Assembly: GCF_000176035.2 (NCBI RefSeq)
Contig: NC_015675.1
Span: 1,240,001 to 1,304,000, forward strand
Length of the DNA stretch: 64,000 nt
DNA from: Mesorhizobium opportunistum WSM2075
GTDB lineage: Bacteria > Pseudomonadota > Alphaproteobacteria > Rhizobiales > Rhizobiaceae
Reading direction: 5' to 3'
The notes under the pieces are model-generated. The model was not told the origin of the DNA. It did no database searches and saw nothing but the letters and a program-made list of their open reading frames with translations. This document shows, piece after piece, positions 51,760-61,378 of this stretch; the stretch's first letter is position 1, and every line of letters begins with the position of its first letter. The translations under genes were made by a program, and so were the position numbers.

Positions 51760-53058
51760 ATGGCCACTCTCGCGAAGCACCAGACCACCATCGATCCGGA
51801 GCAGGGCAGCGCGCCGACGCCGCTGATCGCGATCGCCAGCGTCATCGTTTCGATGGCGCTGATCGCCATCGGCAACGGGCTGATGTTCGCTTACATACCG
51901 GTGCGGCTCGGTGCCGAAGGTTTCGACCCGACCTGGGCCGGGTTGATCGTCACCGGCCTGTCGGCCGGCGGTCTCGCCGGCTGCATCCTGACCGGGCCGC
52001 TGGTGCGCAGGGTCGGTCATGCCCGTGCCTTCATGGTGCTGTCGGCGCTGATTGCGCTGTCCAATGCCGCCATCGGCGCCGGACCGCATCCGCTGCCGTG
52101 GATCGGGGCACGCGCCCTCTACGGCTTTGCCATTTGCGGCCTGTTCATCGTTGCGCAGAGCTGGCTCAACGACGCCATCGGCAACGCCATACGCGGCCGG
52201 GTGATGGCCTTCTTCTACGTCGCCTATGTCGCCGGGCTCGGTGTCGGCTATGCGGCGCTGGCTTTCATCGACATCAAAGCCGCGGATGCGCCCTTGATCG
52301 GCATCGCCTTCACCGCCCTGTCGATCCTGCCCGTCGGCATGACGCGGCTGGCGCAGCCGCCGGCGCCCCAGGCAGCCTCGGTGGCGCTGCGCCGGGCCTG
52401 GCGGATTTCACCGGTCGGCGTTGCCGGCATGCTGGCGGTCGGCGGCCTGTCGATGTCGATTTCCGGCTTCGCGCCGATCCATGCCACAGCCAAGGGCTAC
52501 AGCCAGGCCGATGTGGCGCTTTTGCTTTCGGTGATGCCGCTTGGCACGCTGATCCTGCAGCTTCCGCTCGGCTGGATCTCCGACCGCACCGATCGCCGTT
52601 ATGTGCTGATCGGCGCGTCGGCGCTGGCCGCGGCGGCGGGCATGCTTGCGCTCGGTTTCGACGGCGGTGCGCTGGCGGCGCTGCTGGTTATCTATGTCTT
52701 GTGGGACGGCGCCTCGGAATCGATCTATTCGCTGGCCAGCGCACACGCGGCCGACCGTGCCGGCAAGGACGACATGGTGGCGTTGTCCAGCTCGCTCTTG
52801 TTTGCGTGGTCGCTGTCGGGCTTCATCGTGCCGGGCATCGTCACGGCGTTGTCGGCCGTCTTCGGGACGCAGGCCTTCATCTATGTGGCAATCGTCATCG
52901 CCTGCGCCTTCTGCCTGTTCGTGCTGCTGCGCGTGTTCACGACGCGGCCCGTGCCGGCCACCGAGACCGGCAGCTTCGCGCCGATGACCGCGCAGGCGCC
53001 GCTGCCGGTCGAACTTGCCTATGCGCCGGACGAACAGGGCTGGCCTCGAAGCAATTGA
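51760..53058 (+). CDS. MFS transporter, YcaD-like
   Basis: Inner-membrane major facilitator of 432 residues with 12 predicted helices. MALIAIGNGLMFAYIPVRLG and the WAGLIVTGLSAGGLAGCI loop resemble the YcaD/UMF2 group with unknown substrates. It is inserted between nadD and rsfS, genes that are usually adjacent. Its TGA directly abuts the stop codon of convergent mscS with no base between. Confidence 0.88.
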   Translation: MATLAKHQTTIDPEQGSAPTPLIAIASVIVSMALIAIGNGLMFAYIPVRLGAEGFDPTWAGLIVTGLSAGGLAGCILTGPLVRRVGHARAFMVLSALIALSNAAIGAGPHPLPWIGARALYGFAICGLFIVAQSWLNDAIGNAIRGRVMAFFYVAYVAGLGVGYAALAFIDIKAADAPLIGIAFTALSILPVGMTRLAQPPAPQAASVALRRAWRISPVGVAGMLAVGGLSMSISGFAPIHATAKGYSQADVALLLSVMPLGTLILQLPLGWISDRTDRRYVLIGASALAAAAGMLALGFDGGALAALLVIYVLWDGASESIYSLASAHAADRAGKDDMVALSSSLLFAWSLSGFIVPGIVTALSAVFGTQAFIYVAIVIACAFCLFVLLRVFTTRPVPATETGSFAPMTAQAPLPVELAYAPDEQGWPRSN

Positions 53059-53910
53059 TTATTGCCGGCGGGCTTCCGGCGCCGGTGCTTCCGGTGCCGG
53101 CAGCGGGATCGATATGCCTTCCGAATCGAACTCCTGCTTGGCGCGCTTGGTGAGATCGGCCTGGGTGGCGAAGAAATCCGCTGACGATGTCCAGTAGCGC
53201 AAGGTGATCGAGACGGTGCTGTCGCCCAGTGCCGCAACGAAGGCGATCGGTGCCGGCTGGCGCTTCACGCGACGCTCAGCGGCAGCGATCGCCAGCAATG
53301 CCTTCTGGGCCCGATCGATATCGTTCCACGAGCCGATGCTGAGCGTGATGTCGGCACGCCGGACGCCGTTGCGGGTGAAATTGCGCACCGGCTGGTTCCA
53401 CAGCGTGGAGTTGGGCGCCAGGATATAAACGCCGTCGGCGGTCCTGAGTTTTGTCGCAAAGAGGCCGATTTCCTCGATCGAACCGGCAATGGAGCCAACC
53501 TCGACGGATTCGCCGATGCGGAACGGCCGCAGCGCCAGAAGCATGATCCCGGCGGCGATGTTCTGCAATGTGCCTTGCAGCGCCAGGCCGATGGCCAGGC
53601 CAATGGCGCCGAGCGCGGCGATGATCGACGCCGTCTGCACGCCGAACTGGCCGAGCACCATGATGACGACGAGGACCAGAATGGCGTAGCGGACGACCTT
53701 GGAAAGGAAATGCCGCAGCGTCTGGTCAAAGCCGTGAATATGGCCGAGGCCGGCAAAAATCGAGCGCTCGGCGAGGCCGGCGATGATGTAGCCGACCACC
53801 AGAAGGATGACCGCGCCGATGGCGGAGAACGAATAGGAGACAATCAGCGTACTCAGCTGCGCCAGGCCGGCCTGGACGGTGAGAAGGGTGTCTTGCGGGT
53901 CGATCGGCAT
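53059..53910 (-). CDS. mscS: Small-conductance mechanosensitive channel (MscS family)
   Basis: Inner-membrane osmotic safety valve of 283 residues. Three membrane segments lie at about 25-48, 70-90 and 95-118. The pore helix GAIGLAIGLALQGTLQNIAAG, rich in Gly and Ala, is followed by the beta domain (FRIGESVEVGSIAGSIEEIG) typical of E. coli MscS, which has 286 residues. It is on the minus strand, convergent with the MFS gene. Confidence 0.93.
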   Translation of the reverse strand: MPIDPQDTLLTVQAGLAQLSTLIVSYSFSAIGAVILLVVGYIIAGLAERSIFAGLGHIHGFDQTLRHFLSKVVRYAILVLVVIMVLGQFGVQTASIIAALGAIGLAIGLALQGTLQNIAAGIMLLALRPFRIGESVEVGSIAGSIEEIGLFATKLRTADGVYILAPNSTLWNQPVRNFTRNGVRRADITLSIGSWNDIDRAQKALLAIAAAERRVKRQPAPIAFVAALGDSTVSITLRYWTSSADFFATQADLTKRAKQEFDSEGISIPLPAPEAPAPEARRQ

Positions 53911-54151
53911 GGCGGGATTCCGGTTGGTCGGTCAGCCGATAACCGCCGCTGGACGCGTGGGTTCCGATCTTTTTGCCTGCCGCACGGAACAACCGAGCGC
54001 CCAGCAAGTTCGCGTGAGTTGGGGTTCCGTCTTGAAACTGCAACGGAACTCTGCCTATCTAAGTGGTGTCACCCGCTTTTGGGGTGATTTGGTTGTTCTT
54101 GCTGCGAAAGGAAATACACTGAGAACAGCACTGCGGAAGAAGGCCGATATC

Positions 54152-54529
54152 GTGCCTTCGCCGGCCAGGATCAGCGTAGACGACGCCGTGTCCCGTGCCA
54201 TCAAGACAGTCCTTGCCAGTCTGGAAGACTCCAAGGCCGAAAATATTGTCTCAATCGACATTCAGGGAAAATCGAGCCTCGGCGACTACATGGTCGTCGC
54301 GTCGGGCCGATCGCACCGTCATGTCTCGGCTGTCGCCGATCATCTCCTCAAGGCGCTCAAGGATGCCGGGCTCGGCACGGCGCGCGTCGAGGGGTTGTCC
54401 GGCGCCGACTGGGTCCTGATCGATTCGGGCGATATCATCGTCCATGTCTTCCGTCCCGAAGTCCGCGAATTCTACAATCTCGAAAAGATGTGGCAGGCGC
54501 CGGATCTCGAGGAAGAGACCCTTCACTAA
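54152..54529 (+). CDS. rsfS: Ribosomal silencing factor RsfS
   Basis: Binds uL14 and blocks subunit joining when nutrients are scarce. The core (SLEDSKAENIVSIDIQGKSS, SGRSHRHVSAVADHL, EGLSGADWVLIDSGDIIVHV) is complete. There is no ATG in the right place: GTG 54152 has an excellent GGAAGAAGG site eight bases upstream and gives 125 residues, while a CTG at 54119 with AAAGGA and a TTG at 54089 would add 11 or 21. It normally follows nadD, but here two unrelated genes intervene. Confidence 0.92.
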   Translation: MPSPARISVDDAVSRAIKTVLASLEDSKAENIVSIDIQGKSSLGDYMVVASGRSHRHVSAVADHLLKALKDAGLGTARVEGLSGADWVLIDSGDIIVHVFRPEVREFYNLEKMWQAPDLEEETLH

Positions 54530-54599
54530 GCTGCCCTGTGTCGTCGCCCAGAACCGGATTTCCTTTGGGTGACATGCATTGGCGGCTTATAGAGGCGGG

Positions 54600-55082
54600 A
54601 TGAAGATTTTAGTTCATGCCGTGGGCCGGATGAAAGCCGGCCCCGAGCGGGAGTTGGCCGAGCGCTATTTCGAGCGCTTCGCCAAGAACGGCCCTGCCGT
54701 GGGGCTCGAATTCGCCGGCGTCACCGAGATCGCCGAGGGCCGTGCGCAGGGCGCCACCGAGCGCCAGCGCGACGAAGCTTCCAGGCTGCAGGCGCAGCTG
54801 CAGCCCGGCACGGCGCTGATCCTGCTCGACGAGCGCGGCAAGAGCCTTTCCTCGCAGGATTTCGCCAATCGCATCGGCCAGTTGCGCGATGGCGGGCGCA
54901 AGGCGCTGGTGCTCGCCATAGGCGGCGCCGACGGCCACGACGCGTCGCTGCGTGAGCAGGCCGAACTGGTGGTCTCGTTCGGCGCGCTCACCTGGCCGCA
55001 TCAGCTGGTGCGGGTGATGCTGGGGGAACAGCTCTACCGGGTGGCGACGATCCTGTCGGGCCACCCCTATCACAGATCCTGA
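54600..55082 (+). CDS. rlmH: 23S rRNA pseudouridine-1915 N3-methyltransferase RlmH
   Basis: SPOUT methyltransferase of 160 residues modifying helix 69 of 23S rRNA. MKILVHAVGRMKAGPERELA, LDERGKSLSSQDFA, VLAIGGADGHD and the knot-forming LTWPHQLVRVMLGEQLYRV are all in place, as is the terminal GHPYHRS. It follows rsfS after 70 bp in the conserved order. Confidence 0.97.
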   Translation: MKILVHAVGRMKAGPERELAERYFERFAKNGPAVGLEFAGVTEIAEGRAQGATERQRDEASRLQAQLQPGTALILLDERGKSLSSQDFANRIGQLRDGGRKALVLAIGGADGHDASLREQAELVVSFGALTWPHQLVRVMLGEQLYRVATILSGHPYHRS

Positions 55083-55248
55083 AAGCCGCCGCTCCGCACC
55101 GAATTCCGCCCCAATGCCGCGCAAGATCGCAGTCGGAACCGCTTCCCTTGTGCATGTCGTTGTTCCAAAAGCACCGCGCAACTTTGGGCGACACGCGTTA
55201 ACATGGTTGATGGTTCGTTAACGAAGCCGCAGATAGAGTCGATCGCGA

Positions 55249-56637
55249 ATGTCTGAAGGCTGGAAATCGACACTGAGTTTATCGACAAGGGGCTCGTCGA
55301 CAGGGGGTTCTTGGCGCGTGCGCTGCGGCATCGCGGCGGCGGCGATCCTTCTGTCGCTCCACGCGGCGCGGGCCGAGAACACGCTCGACATGGCTCCCGA
55401 TCCGGACCAGAGCCGCGCCGAATACGAACAGGTTTCCAAGGAAATAACGCTGTCGTCGGAACGGCTGGCCAAGCTTGCCGCCGACATCGCCGCGGTCAAG
55501 AAGGACCACGCCTCGATCACGGCCGCGTTGATCCAGTCGGCGATGACCGAACAGAAGCTCGGCCAGGACATCGAGGATATCGGCGCCAAGCTGGAGGGGC
55601 TGAAGAGCCAGCAGCAGAAGATCCGCGCCTCGCTCATGGCACGACGCGACGTGCTGGCCGAAGTGCTGGGTGCCTTGCAGCGCATGGGGCTGAATCCGCC
55701 GCCAGCGATCCTGGTCAAGCCGGAGGACGCGCTGTCGTCGGTGCGCAGCGCCATCCTGCTCGGCGCCGTGGTGCCGGAATTGCGTCAGCAGACCGATGCC
55801 CTGCTGGCCGACCTCAAGGAACAAACCCGGGTGACGGCCTCGATCGAGGCCGAACGGGCGCGGCTGACGGAGGCGGTCGGCGAGCAGGCGGCGGAAAAGA
55901 AGCGGCTGGGCATGCTGCTGGAGGCCAAGCAGAAGCTCGAGGCCGACACGCAGGCGCAGATGGCGGCCGAGCAGCAGAAATCCGAGGCGCTCGCCGCCAA
56001 GGCCAGCAGCCTGAAGGACCTGATCGCGTCGCTCGAAGCGCAGGCCGAGAAGACCCGCAAGGCCGCGGATGCCGCAAAGGCAGCCAGTGCCGACCAGACT
56101 GGTAACGATAAGACGGGTGACGACAAGCCGGGTGACGACAAGACCGCGTCCCTGGCGGCTCTGCCCCTTCCCGAAGGCAACCGGCTCACCGCGACGGCTC
56201 CTTTTTCGGCGCTGCAAGGGCAGATCGCGCTGCCGGTCACAGGCCGAATCAAGCGCCGGTTCGGCGCCGATGACGGTAGCGGCGCCTTGATGCTTGGCGA
56301 CATGCTTGCGACACAATCGGGAGCCATCGTCACCGCTCCGGCGGATGGGAATGTGCTTTATGCGGGGCCGTTTCGCTCCTACGGTCAACTCTTGATCCTC
56401 AATGCCGGCGACGGTTATCATGTCGTTTTGGCGGGGATGAGCAGAATCAGCGTCGTGACTGGCCAGTCGGTGCTCGCAGGAGAGCCGGTCGGCGCGATGG
56501 GAGAAGCCCGGGTGGCGAGTACCTCGGTTTCGAAGAATGGAAATGCCACGCCGGAACTCTATGTCGAGTTCCGTAAGGATGGAAAACCCGTCGATCCGGC
56601 CCCATGGTGGGCGGACCGTTTTTCTGGAAGGACGTGA
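55249..56637 (+). CDS. EnvC-like murein hydrolase activator (degenerate M23/LytM domain)
   Basis: Periplasmic protein of 462 residues. A signal sequence ends at about residue 42 (LSLHAARA), followed by a long coiled coil (residues about 55-285) and a C-terminal LytM-like domain. The zinc ligands of active M23 peptidases are not recognisable: GALMLGDMLATQSGAIVTAP stands where H-x-G-x-D should be, and GYHVVLAGMS replaces the H-x-H motif. As in EnvC, it probably activates amidases at the division site rather than cutting murein itself. ctpA starts one base after its stop. Confidence 0.88.
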   Translation: MSEGWKSTLSLSTRGSSTGGSWRVRCGIAAAAILLSLHAARAENTLDMAPDPDQSRAEYEQVSKEITLSSERLAKLAADIAAVKKDHASITAALIQSAMTEQKLGQDIEDIGAKLEGLKSQQQKIRASLMARRDVLAEVLGALQRMGLNPPPAILVKPEDALSSVRSAILLGAVVPELRQQTDALLADLKEQTRVTASIEAERARLTEAVGEQAAEKKRLGMLLEAKQKLEADTQAQMAAEQQKSEALAAKASSLKDLIASLEAQAEKTRKAADAAKAASADQTGNDKTGDDKPGDDKTASLAALPLPEGNRLTATAPFSALQGQIALPVTGRIKRRFGADDGSGALMLGDMLATQSGAIVTAPADGNVLYAGPFRSYGQLLILNAGDGYHVVLAGMSRISVVTGQSVLAGEPVGAMGEARVASTSVSKNGNATPELYVEFRKDGKPVDPAPWWADRFSGRT

Positions 56638-56638
56638 A

Positions 56639-57970
56639 ATGATGCGGAAACTGTCGCTTCTGTTTGCCGGTGCGCTGATGGGCGCGTCCGCCATGAGCCT
56701 TGTTTATGGCGCTCCTGGCTCGTCGGCGAACGCTGCGGGGTCGGAGACCTACAAGCAACTCGCGATCTTCGGCGACATCTTCGAGCGGGTGCGGGCACAA
56801 TATGTCACGCCGCCCGACGACAAGTCGCTGGTCGAGAACGCCATCAACGGCATGCTTTCCTCGCTCGACCCGCACTCCTCCTATATGAACGCCGAACAGG
56901 CGCAGGACATGCGCGTGCAGACCAAGGGCGAGTTCGGCGGCCTCGGCATCGAGGTCACCATGGAGAACGACCTGGTCAAGGTGATCACGCCAATCGACGA
57001 CACCCCGGCCGCCAAGGCTGGCGTGCTGGCCGGCGATTATATCGCCAAGATCGATGGCGAAGAGGTTCGTGGCCTGACCCTCAACGACGCGGTCGACAAG
57101 ATGCGCGGCCTGGTCAACACGCCGATCAAGCTCACCATCCTGCGCCAGGGCGCCGACAAGCCGATCGAGCTTACGGTGGTGCGCGACATCATCAAGGTCA
57201 AGGCGGTCAAGTTCCGGGTCGAGAACGACATCGGCTACATGAAGATCACCTCCTTCACCGAAAAGACCTATGACGACCTCGAGAATGCGATCGACACCAT
57301 CAAGAAGCAGGTGCCGGACGACAAGCTCAAGGGCTATGTGCTCGACCTGCGCCTCAATCCGGGCGGCCTGCTCGACCAGGCGGTGAGCGTGTCCGATGCC
57401 TTCCTCAAGCGTGGCGAGATCGTCTCGACGCGCGGACGCGATCCGAAGGACGTCACGCGCTTCGACGCCAAGCCGAAGCAGACCGACGACATCAACGGCA
57501 AGCCGATGATCGTGCTCGTCAATGGCGGCTCGGCCAGCGCTTCCGAAATCGTCGCCGGCGCGCTGCAGGATCTGCGCCGCGTCACGGTGGTCGGCACACA
57601 GTCCTTCGGCAAGGGTTCGGTGCAGACCATCATTCCGCTCGGCGAGAATGGCGCGCTCAGGCTGACGACGGCGCTTTATTACACGCCGTCGGGCAAGTCG
57701 ATCCAGGGCAAGGGCATCACGCCCGACATCAAGGTCGACCAGCCGTTGCCGCCGGAACTGCAGGGCAGGGATCTGACGCGCGGCGAATCCGATCTCAAGG
57801 GCCACATCAAGGGCGCCGACGAGAGCAAGACCGGTTCGGGCTCGGCCGCCTATGTGCCGCCGGATCCGAAGGACGATCTGCAGCTCATCTATGCCGAGCA
57901 GCTGCTGCGCGGCCAGAAGACCGATCCGTCCTTCCCGCCCAATCCGGAAAAGGCCGTGCTCAACCAGTAG
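56639..57970 (+). CDS. ctpA: C-terminal processing serine peptidase (CtpA/Prc, S41)
   Basis: Periplasmic protease of 443 residues. A signal peptide lies at residues about 1-32, a PDZ domain around 95-175, and the peptidase core carries the nucleophile Ser in NGGSASASEIVAG and the Lys in GTQSFGKGSVQT. Homologues trim C-termini of murein-related proteins, which fits the preceding EnvC-like gene. An ATG at 56639 overlaps a second one at 56642. A palindromic terminator follows. Confidence 0.96.
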   Translation: MMRKLSLLFAGALMGASAMSLVYGAPGSSANAAGSETYKQLAIFGDIFERVRAQYVTPPDDKSLVENAINGMLSSLDPHSSYMNAEQAQDMRVQTKGEFGGLGIEVTMENDLVKVITPIDDTPAAKAGVLAGDYIAKIDGEEVRGLTLNDAVDKMRGLVNTPIKLTILRQGADKPIELTVVRDIIKVKAVKFRVENDIGYMKITSFTEKTYDDLENAIDTIKKQVPDDKLKGYVLDLRLNPGGLLDQAVSVSDAFLKRGEIVSTRGRDPKDVTRFDAKPKQTDDINGKPMIVLVNGGSASASEIVAGALQDLRRVTVVGTQSFGKGSVQTIIPLGENGALRLTTALYYTPSGKSIQGKGITPDIKVDQPLPPELQGRDLTRGESDLKGHIKGADESKTGSGSAAYVPPDPKDDLQLIYAEQLLRGQKTDPSFPPNPEKAVLNQ

Positions 57971-58016
57971 TGGTTTGGCCGGCCAGGTCTGGCCGCCTGA
58001 ACCAAGCAATGCCATG

Positions 58017-58045
58017 CTGCCGGGACCCTAGGGTTCCGGCAGTTT
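58017..58045 (+). terminator. Terminator after ctpA
   Basis: CTGCCGGG-ACCCTAGGGT-TCCGGCAG folds into a 13-bp stem, one pair being G-U, followed by TTT. It begins 46 bp after the ctpA stop. The following gene therefore probably has its own promoter. Confidence 0.65.
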
Positions 58046-58147
58046 GATTCGAGCAGATGCGGCGCCAAGGGGTGCGCCAGGATTGATGAATTCGCGCAGG
58101 TCTTCTCGAAGTGCTCCCTTCGGAACCATGCGCACCGGGGACAGGAC

Positions 58148-59326
58148 TTGGCTGATATCGGCAAGGACATCGAACGCCCGCTTGGACAGACCGTCCGGGT
58201 GCCGCGCGCCGCCGGCAAGATCAGCGCGGGCGTGGTCGCCTCAGCCATTGTCGTGCTGGCCGTGGTCGGCGTCTCCGGCGCGATCGCGCTCAGGGAAAAG
58301 CCGTTTCGCAAGCCGCAGGAGGTTGCCGTCTCGACGCCGAAGGTGACGGCGGCTGCCGAACCCGCCGCCCCTCCAGCCTTGGCGCCGGCCGCCGTCCCGA
58401 AGGCGCAGACGCCAGCCAAGACAGGCGGCCCGCAGATCATCCATGTCCAGACGGAAGAGGGAGATGGCCCGCCCAAGGCGGGGATCGTCATCCGCGATCC
58501 GTCGAGCATCGGGCAGAATCTGAAGATCGCGCATCTTCCCGACAAGGCGCTGATCGAAGCCAGCGAGACCGGGCCCTTGCCGATGCGCGCCGCCGATGGA
58601 AGGCGGCCATTCGACGTCTATGCGCGGCCCTGGTCCGGCGCGCGCGGGGCTCGCGTGGCGATCGTCATCGGCGGGCTCGCGGTTTCGCAGACCGGCACCC
58701 AGGCGGCGATCGCCAAGCTGCCGCCGGAGGTGACGCTGGGCTTTGCCCCGCAGGGCAACAGCATCGGCCGCTGGATGCAGGCCGCCAGGCAGGGCGGCCA
58801 CGAGATCGTCATGCAGGTGCCGCTCGAACCGTTCGACTATCCCAGCGTCAATCCGGGCCGCAACACGCTGACAGTGGCGGCAAGTGCCGACGAGAACCTG
58901 AAAAGCCTGCACTGGGCGCTGTCGCGGACCACGAACTATACCGGCGTCATGAACTATATGGGCGCCCGTTTCTCGGCCGACGCGACGGCGATGGGACCGT
59001 TCATGGCCGAGCTCGGCAAGCGCGGCCTCGCCTATATCGACGACGGTTCGTCGGCGCGCAGCCTCGCACCCGACCTGGCGCTGAAGGACGGCGTGCCCTT
59101 CGTTGCCGGCGACATGGCGATCGATGCGGTGCAGGATCGCGGCGAAATCCTGAAGAAGCTCGACAGCCTGGAAGCGACAGCGCGGGCCAAGGGCTTTGCC
59201 GTCGGCATCGGCTCGGCTTTCGACCTGACGGTCGACACGGTGTCGTCCTGGGTGGCCGAAGCCAAGAAGCGCGGCATCGAGATCGTGCCGATTTCAGCGG
59301 TGGCCATCGATCCGCAAAAAGGCTGA
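58148..59326 (+). CDS. Divergent polysaccharide deacetylase family protein (YibQ)
   Basis: 392-residue protein with one N-terminal membrane anchor (about residues 27-48), a Pro/Ala-rich linker, and a periplasmic NodB-fold domain (ARVAIVIGGLAVSQTGTQAA, then LPPEVTLGFAPQGNSIGRWM and VGIGSAFDLTVDTV). Some metal-binding residues of true deacetylases are absent, as is usual for this family. It follows ctpA in conserved order, suggesting a role in envelope maintenance. A TTG start is used, with GGGGA seven bases upstream. Confidence 0.88.
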   Translation: MADIGKDIERPLGQTVRVPRAAGKISAGVVASAIVVLAVVGVSGAIALREKPFRKPQEVAVSTPKVTAAAEPAAPPALAPAAVPKAQTPAKTGGPQIIHVQTEEGDGPPKAGIVIRDPSSIGQNLKIAHLPDKALIEASETGPLPMRAADGRRPFDVYARPWSGARGARVAIVIGGLAVSQTGTQAAIAKLPPEVTLGFAPQGNSIGRWMQAARQGGHEIVMQVPLEPFDYPSVNPGRNTLTVAASADENLKSLHWALSRTTNYTGVMNYMGARFSADATAMGPFMAELGKRGLAYIDDGSSARSLAPDLALKDGVPFVAGDMAIDAVQDRGEILKKLDSLEATARAKGFAVGIGSAFDLTVDTVSSWVAEAKKRGIEIVPISAVAIDPQKG

Positions 59327-59376
59327 CGATCCGCTGATCCCAACAAACCCACTGGAACGACCGGAGAGAGCGTCAG

Positions 59377-59892
59377 ATGGCCAAAAAGATCGACCGCGAA
59401 ACGCTGCCTTATCGCCCGTGTGTCGGGCTGATGATCCTCAACGCCGAGGGCCTGGTCTGGGTCGGGCACCGCATTGCCGAACCCGACAGCGAATTTGCCG
59501 GCACCACGCAGCTCTGGCAGATGCCGCAAGGCGGCATCGACAAGGGCGAGGAGCCGCTGCAGGCTGCCGAGCGGGAGCTCTATGAGGAGACCGGTATGCG
59601 CAGCGTCTCGCTCATTGCCGAGGCGCCGGACTGGATCAACTATGATCTGCCGGACCATCTCGTCGGCATTGCCTTCAAGGGCCGGTATCGCGGCCAGGCG
59701 CAGAAATGGTTCGCCTTCCGCTTCCATGGCGATACCAGCGAAATCCAGATCAATCCGCCGCCGGGCGGCCACACCGCCGAATTCGACAAATGGGCATGGC
59801 GGCCGATGCAGGACTTGCCCGACCTGATCGTGCCGTTCAAGCGCCATGTCTATGAGGATGTGGTGGCGACATTCCGGCACCTGGTGGCATAG
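59377..59892 (+). CDS. rppH: RNA pyrophosphohydrolase RppH
   Basis: Nudix hydrolase of 171 residues that removes pyrophosphate from 5' ends of mRNA and so triggers decay. The Nudix box is exact at residues 52-74 ([20 protein letters not shown] and TGM). [19 protein letters not shown] and WQMPQGGID are RppH-specific. It follows the YibQ gene after 50 bp with a GGAGAGAG ribosome site. Confidence 0.96.
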   Translation: MAKKIDRETLPYRPCVGLMILNAEGLVWVGHRIAEPDSEFAGTTQLWQMPQGGIDKGEEPLQAAERELYEETGMRSVSLIAEAPDWINYDLPDHLVGIAFKGRYRGQAQKWFAFRFHGDTSEIQINPPPGGHTAEFDKWAWRPMQDLPDLIVPFKRHVYEDVVATFRHLVA

Positions 59893-59968
59893 AATGACGG
59901 GAGGCAGCGCGGTTGCCGCGCGGGTCCTGCGGTCCTATTGATGTTTGTCCGCCACGAGAAGGGTCGCC

Positions 59969-61108
59969 ATGAACGACGCCTCCAAGAGGTCGCTGTCCGG
60001 GGATACCGCTGGCGTAAGCGAAGCGGCGGCGGGAGCCATTCTCACCATCGATCTCGGCGCGATCCGTGAAAACTACCGGCGGCTGAAAGCGCAACTGGGC
60101 GGCGTACGTTGCGCCGGCGTGGTCAAGGCAGACGGCTATGGTCTCGGTGCGACGCAGGTGGCATCGGCGCTGATGAAGGATGGCTGCGACACTTTCTTCG
60201 TCGCGCTGCTGGCGGAAGGCATCAGCCTGCGCAAGGCGATCGGCGCCGGGCCGGACATCTACGTGCTGAACGGGCTGCCGCCGGGCTCGGAGCCGGAAGC
60301 CGTCGCCGCCGGCCTGTGCGCGGTCATCAACAGCGGCGCGCAGTTGAAGGCCTGGCGCGCGGCGGCGCATGGCGCCGGCCGCCAGCTTCCGGCCGCCATC
60401 CAGGTCGACAGCGGCATGTCGCGGCTTGGCATGGCGCCTGCCGAGGTCGAAGCGGTGGTAGAGGATACCGGCGCGTTCGAGGGCATCGACGTCAGGTATG
60501 TGACGAGCCATCTGGCCTGCGCAGACGAGCCGCGCCATCCGGCCAACGAGCAGCAGCGGCTGGCGTTTGAGCGGCTGCGTGCCCTGCTGCCGGCGGCGCC
60601 CGCCTCGCTCGCCAATTCCTCCGGCATTTTCCTCGGGCCGCGCTACCACTACGATCTGGCCCGGCCGGGGGCGGCGCTCTACGGCATCAACCCGACGCCT
60701 GACGCGACCAATCCGATGCTGCCCGTGGTGGGGCTGCAAGCCAAGGTTGCGCAGACGCGCGGCATCGAAAAAGGCACCGGCGTCGGCTATGGTCACACCT
60801 ATCACGCCGAAGGTCCGCGCAGCCTGGCGACGATCTCGTTCGGCTATGCCGATGGCTGGCTGCGCCGTTCCGCTTCGGCGGCCTGGTTCGAAGGGGTGCG
60901 CCTGCCTTTCCTCGGGCGTGTGTCCATGGATTCGATCATTCTCGATGTTTCCGCACTGTCGCCCGGCAAACTGCGCGAGGGCGACCTGGTCGAGCTGCTG
61001 GGTCCTGCACAGAGCGTCGACGATGCCGCCGGCCATGCCGGCACCATCGGATATGAAATCCTGGCCAGCCTCGGCACGCGCTTTCACCGCCGATACGTTG
61101 GCGGTTGA
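59969..61108 (+). CDS. alr: Alanine racemase
   Basis: PLP-dependent racemase of 379 residues making D-alanine for peptidoglycan, or degrading L-alanine together with DadA. The PLP lysine is Lys53 in GVVKADGYGLG; the second catalytic Tyr lies in GVGYGHTYHAEG near residue 272. The location 1.4 kb upstream of dadA suggests the catabolic DadX role, although the two Rnk-like genes lie between. An ATG at 59969 follows an AGAAGGG site; a start 24 bp earlier is possible. Confidence 0.95.
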   Translation: MNDASKRSLSGDTAGVSEAAAGAILTIDLGAIRENYRRLKAQLGGVRCAGVVKADGYGLGATQVASALMKDGCDTFFVALLAEGISLRKAIGAGPDIYVLNGLPPGSEPEAVAAGLCAVINSGAQLKAWRAAAHGAGRQLPAAIQVDSGMSRLGMAPAEVEAVVEDTGAFEGIDVRYVTSHLACADEPRHPANEQQRLAFERLRALLPAAPASLANSSGIFLGPRYHYDLARPGAALYGINPTPDATNPMLPVVGLQAKVAQTRGIEKGTGVGYGHTYHAEGPRSLATISFGYADGWLRRSASAAWFEGVRLPFLGRVSMDSIILDVSALSPGKLREGDLVELLGPAQSVDDAAGHAGTIGYEILASLGTRFHRRYVGG

Positions 61109-61378
61109 GCGGTTTGGCCGCGCTTGACAAGCGGACGTCTGTCGGCAAGGTTCGGGGCATGAGCAACCTCGCTTATATCAGAACCTTGTTCAGGGTCTGC
61201 CCGATCGCGGGATCGTAGCCCCGGCGCGGCCGCCTTCCGGCGTCCGTCCGTACCGGGGCATCCATACATCCACCATCGTCATCAAGTCGTTCAGCTCTTC
61301 GCGGCTGCCGACTGTTCATCATGCCGCCATCAGCGGCAGGCGCGCATCCATTCGATGCGCCGATCCATGAGGTTTGCC
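61109..61378 (+). other. Intergenic region between alr and the first Rnk-like gene
   Basis: 270 bp in which I see no supported gene. A TTGACA at 61124-61129 looks like a -35 element, but the base run 17 bases downstream (AAGGTT) is a poor -10. A 19-codon frame from 61159 is too short and unsupported to call. Confidence 0.35.

Noticed and set aside
56447..58015. 522-codon minus-strand frame opposite ctpA
   Set aside because: CtpA carries a signal peptide, PDZ and catalytic residues; the antisense frame is a composition shadow.
61159..61218. 19-codon frame between alr and the Rnk-like gene
   Set aside because: No ribosome site, no similarity, and shorter than chance allows to judge.
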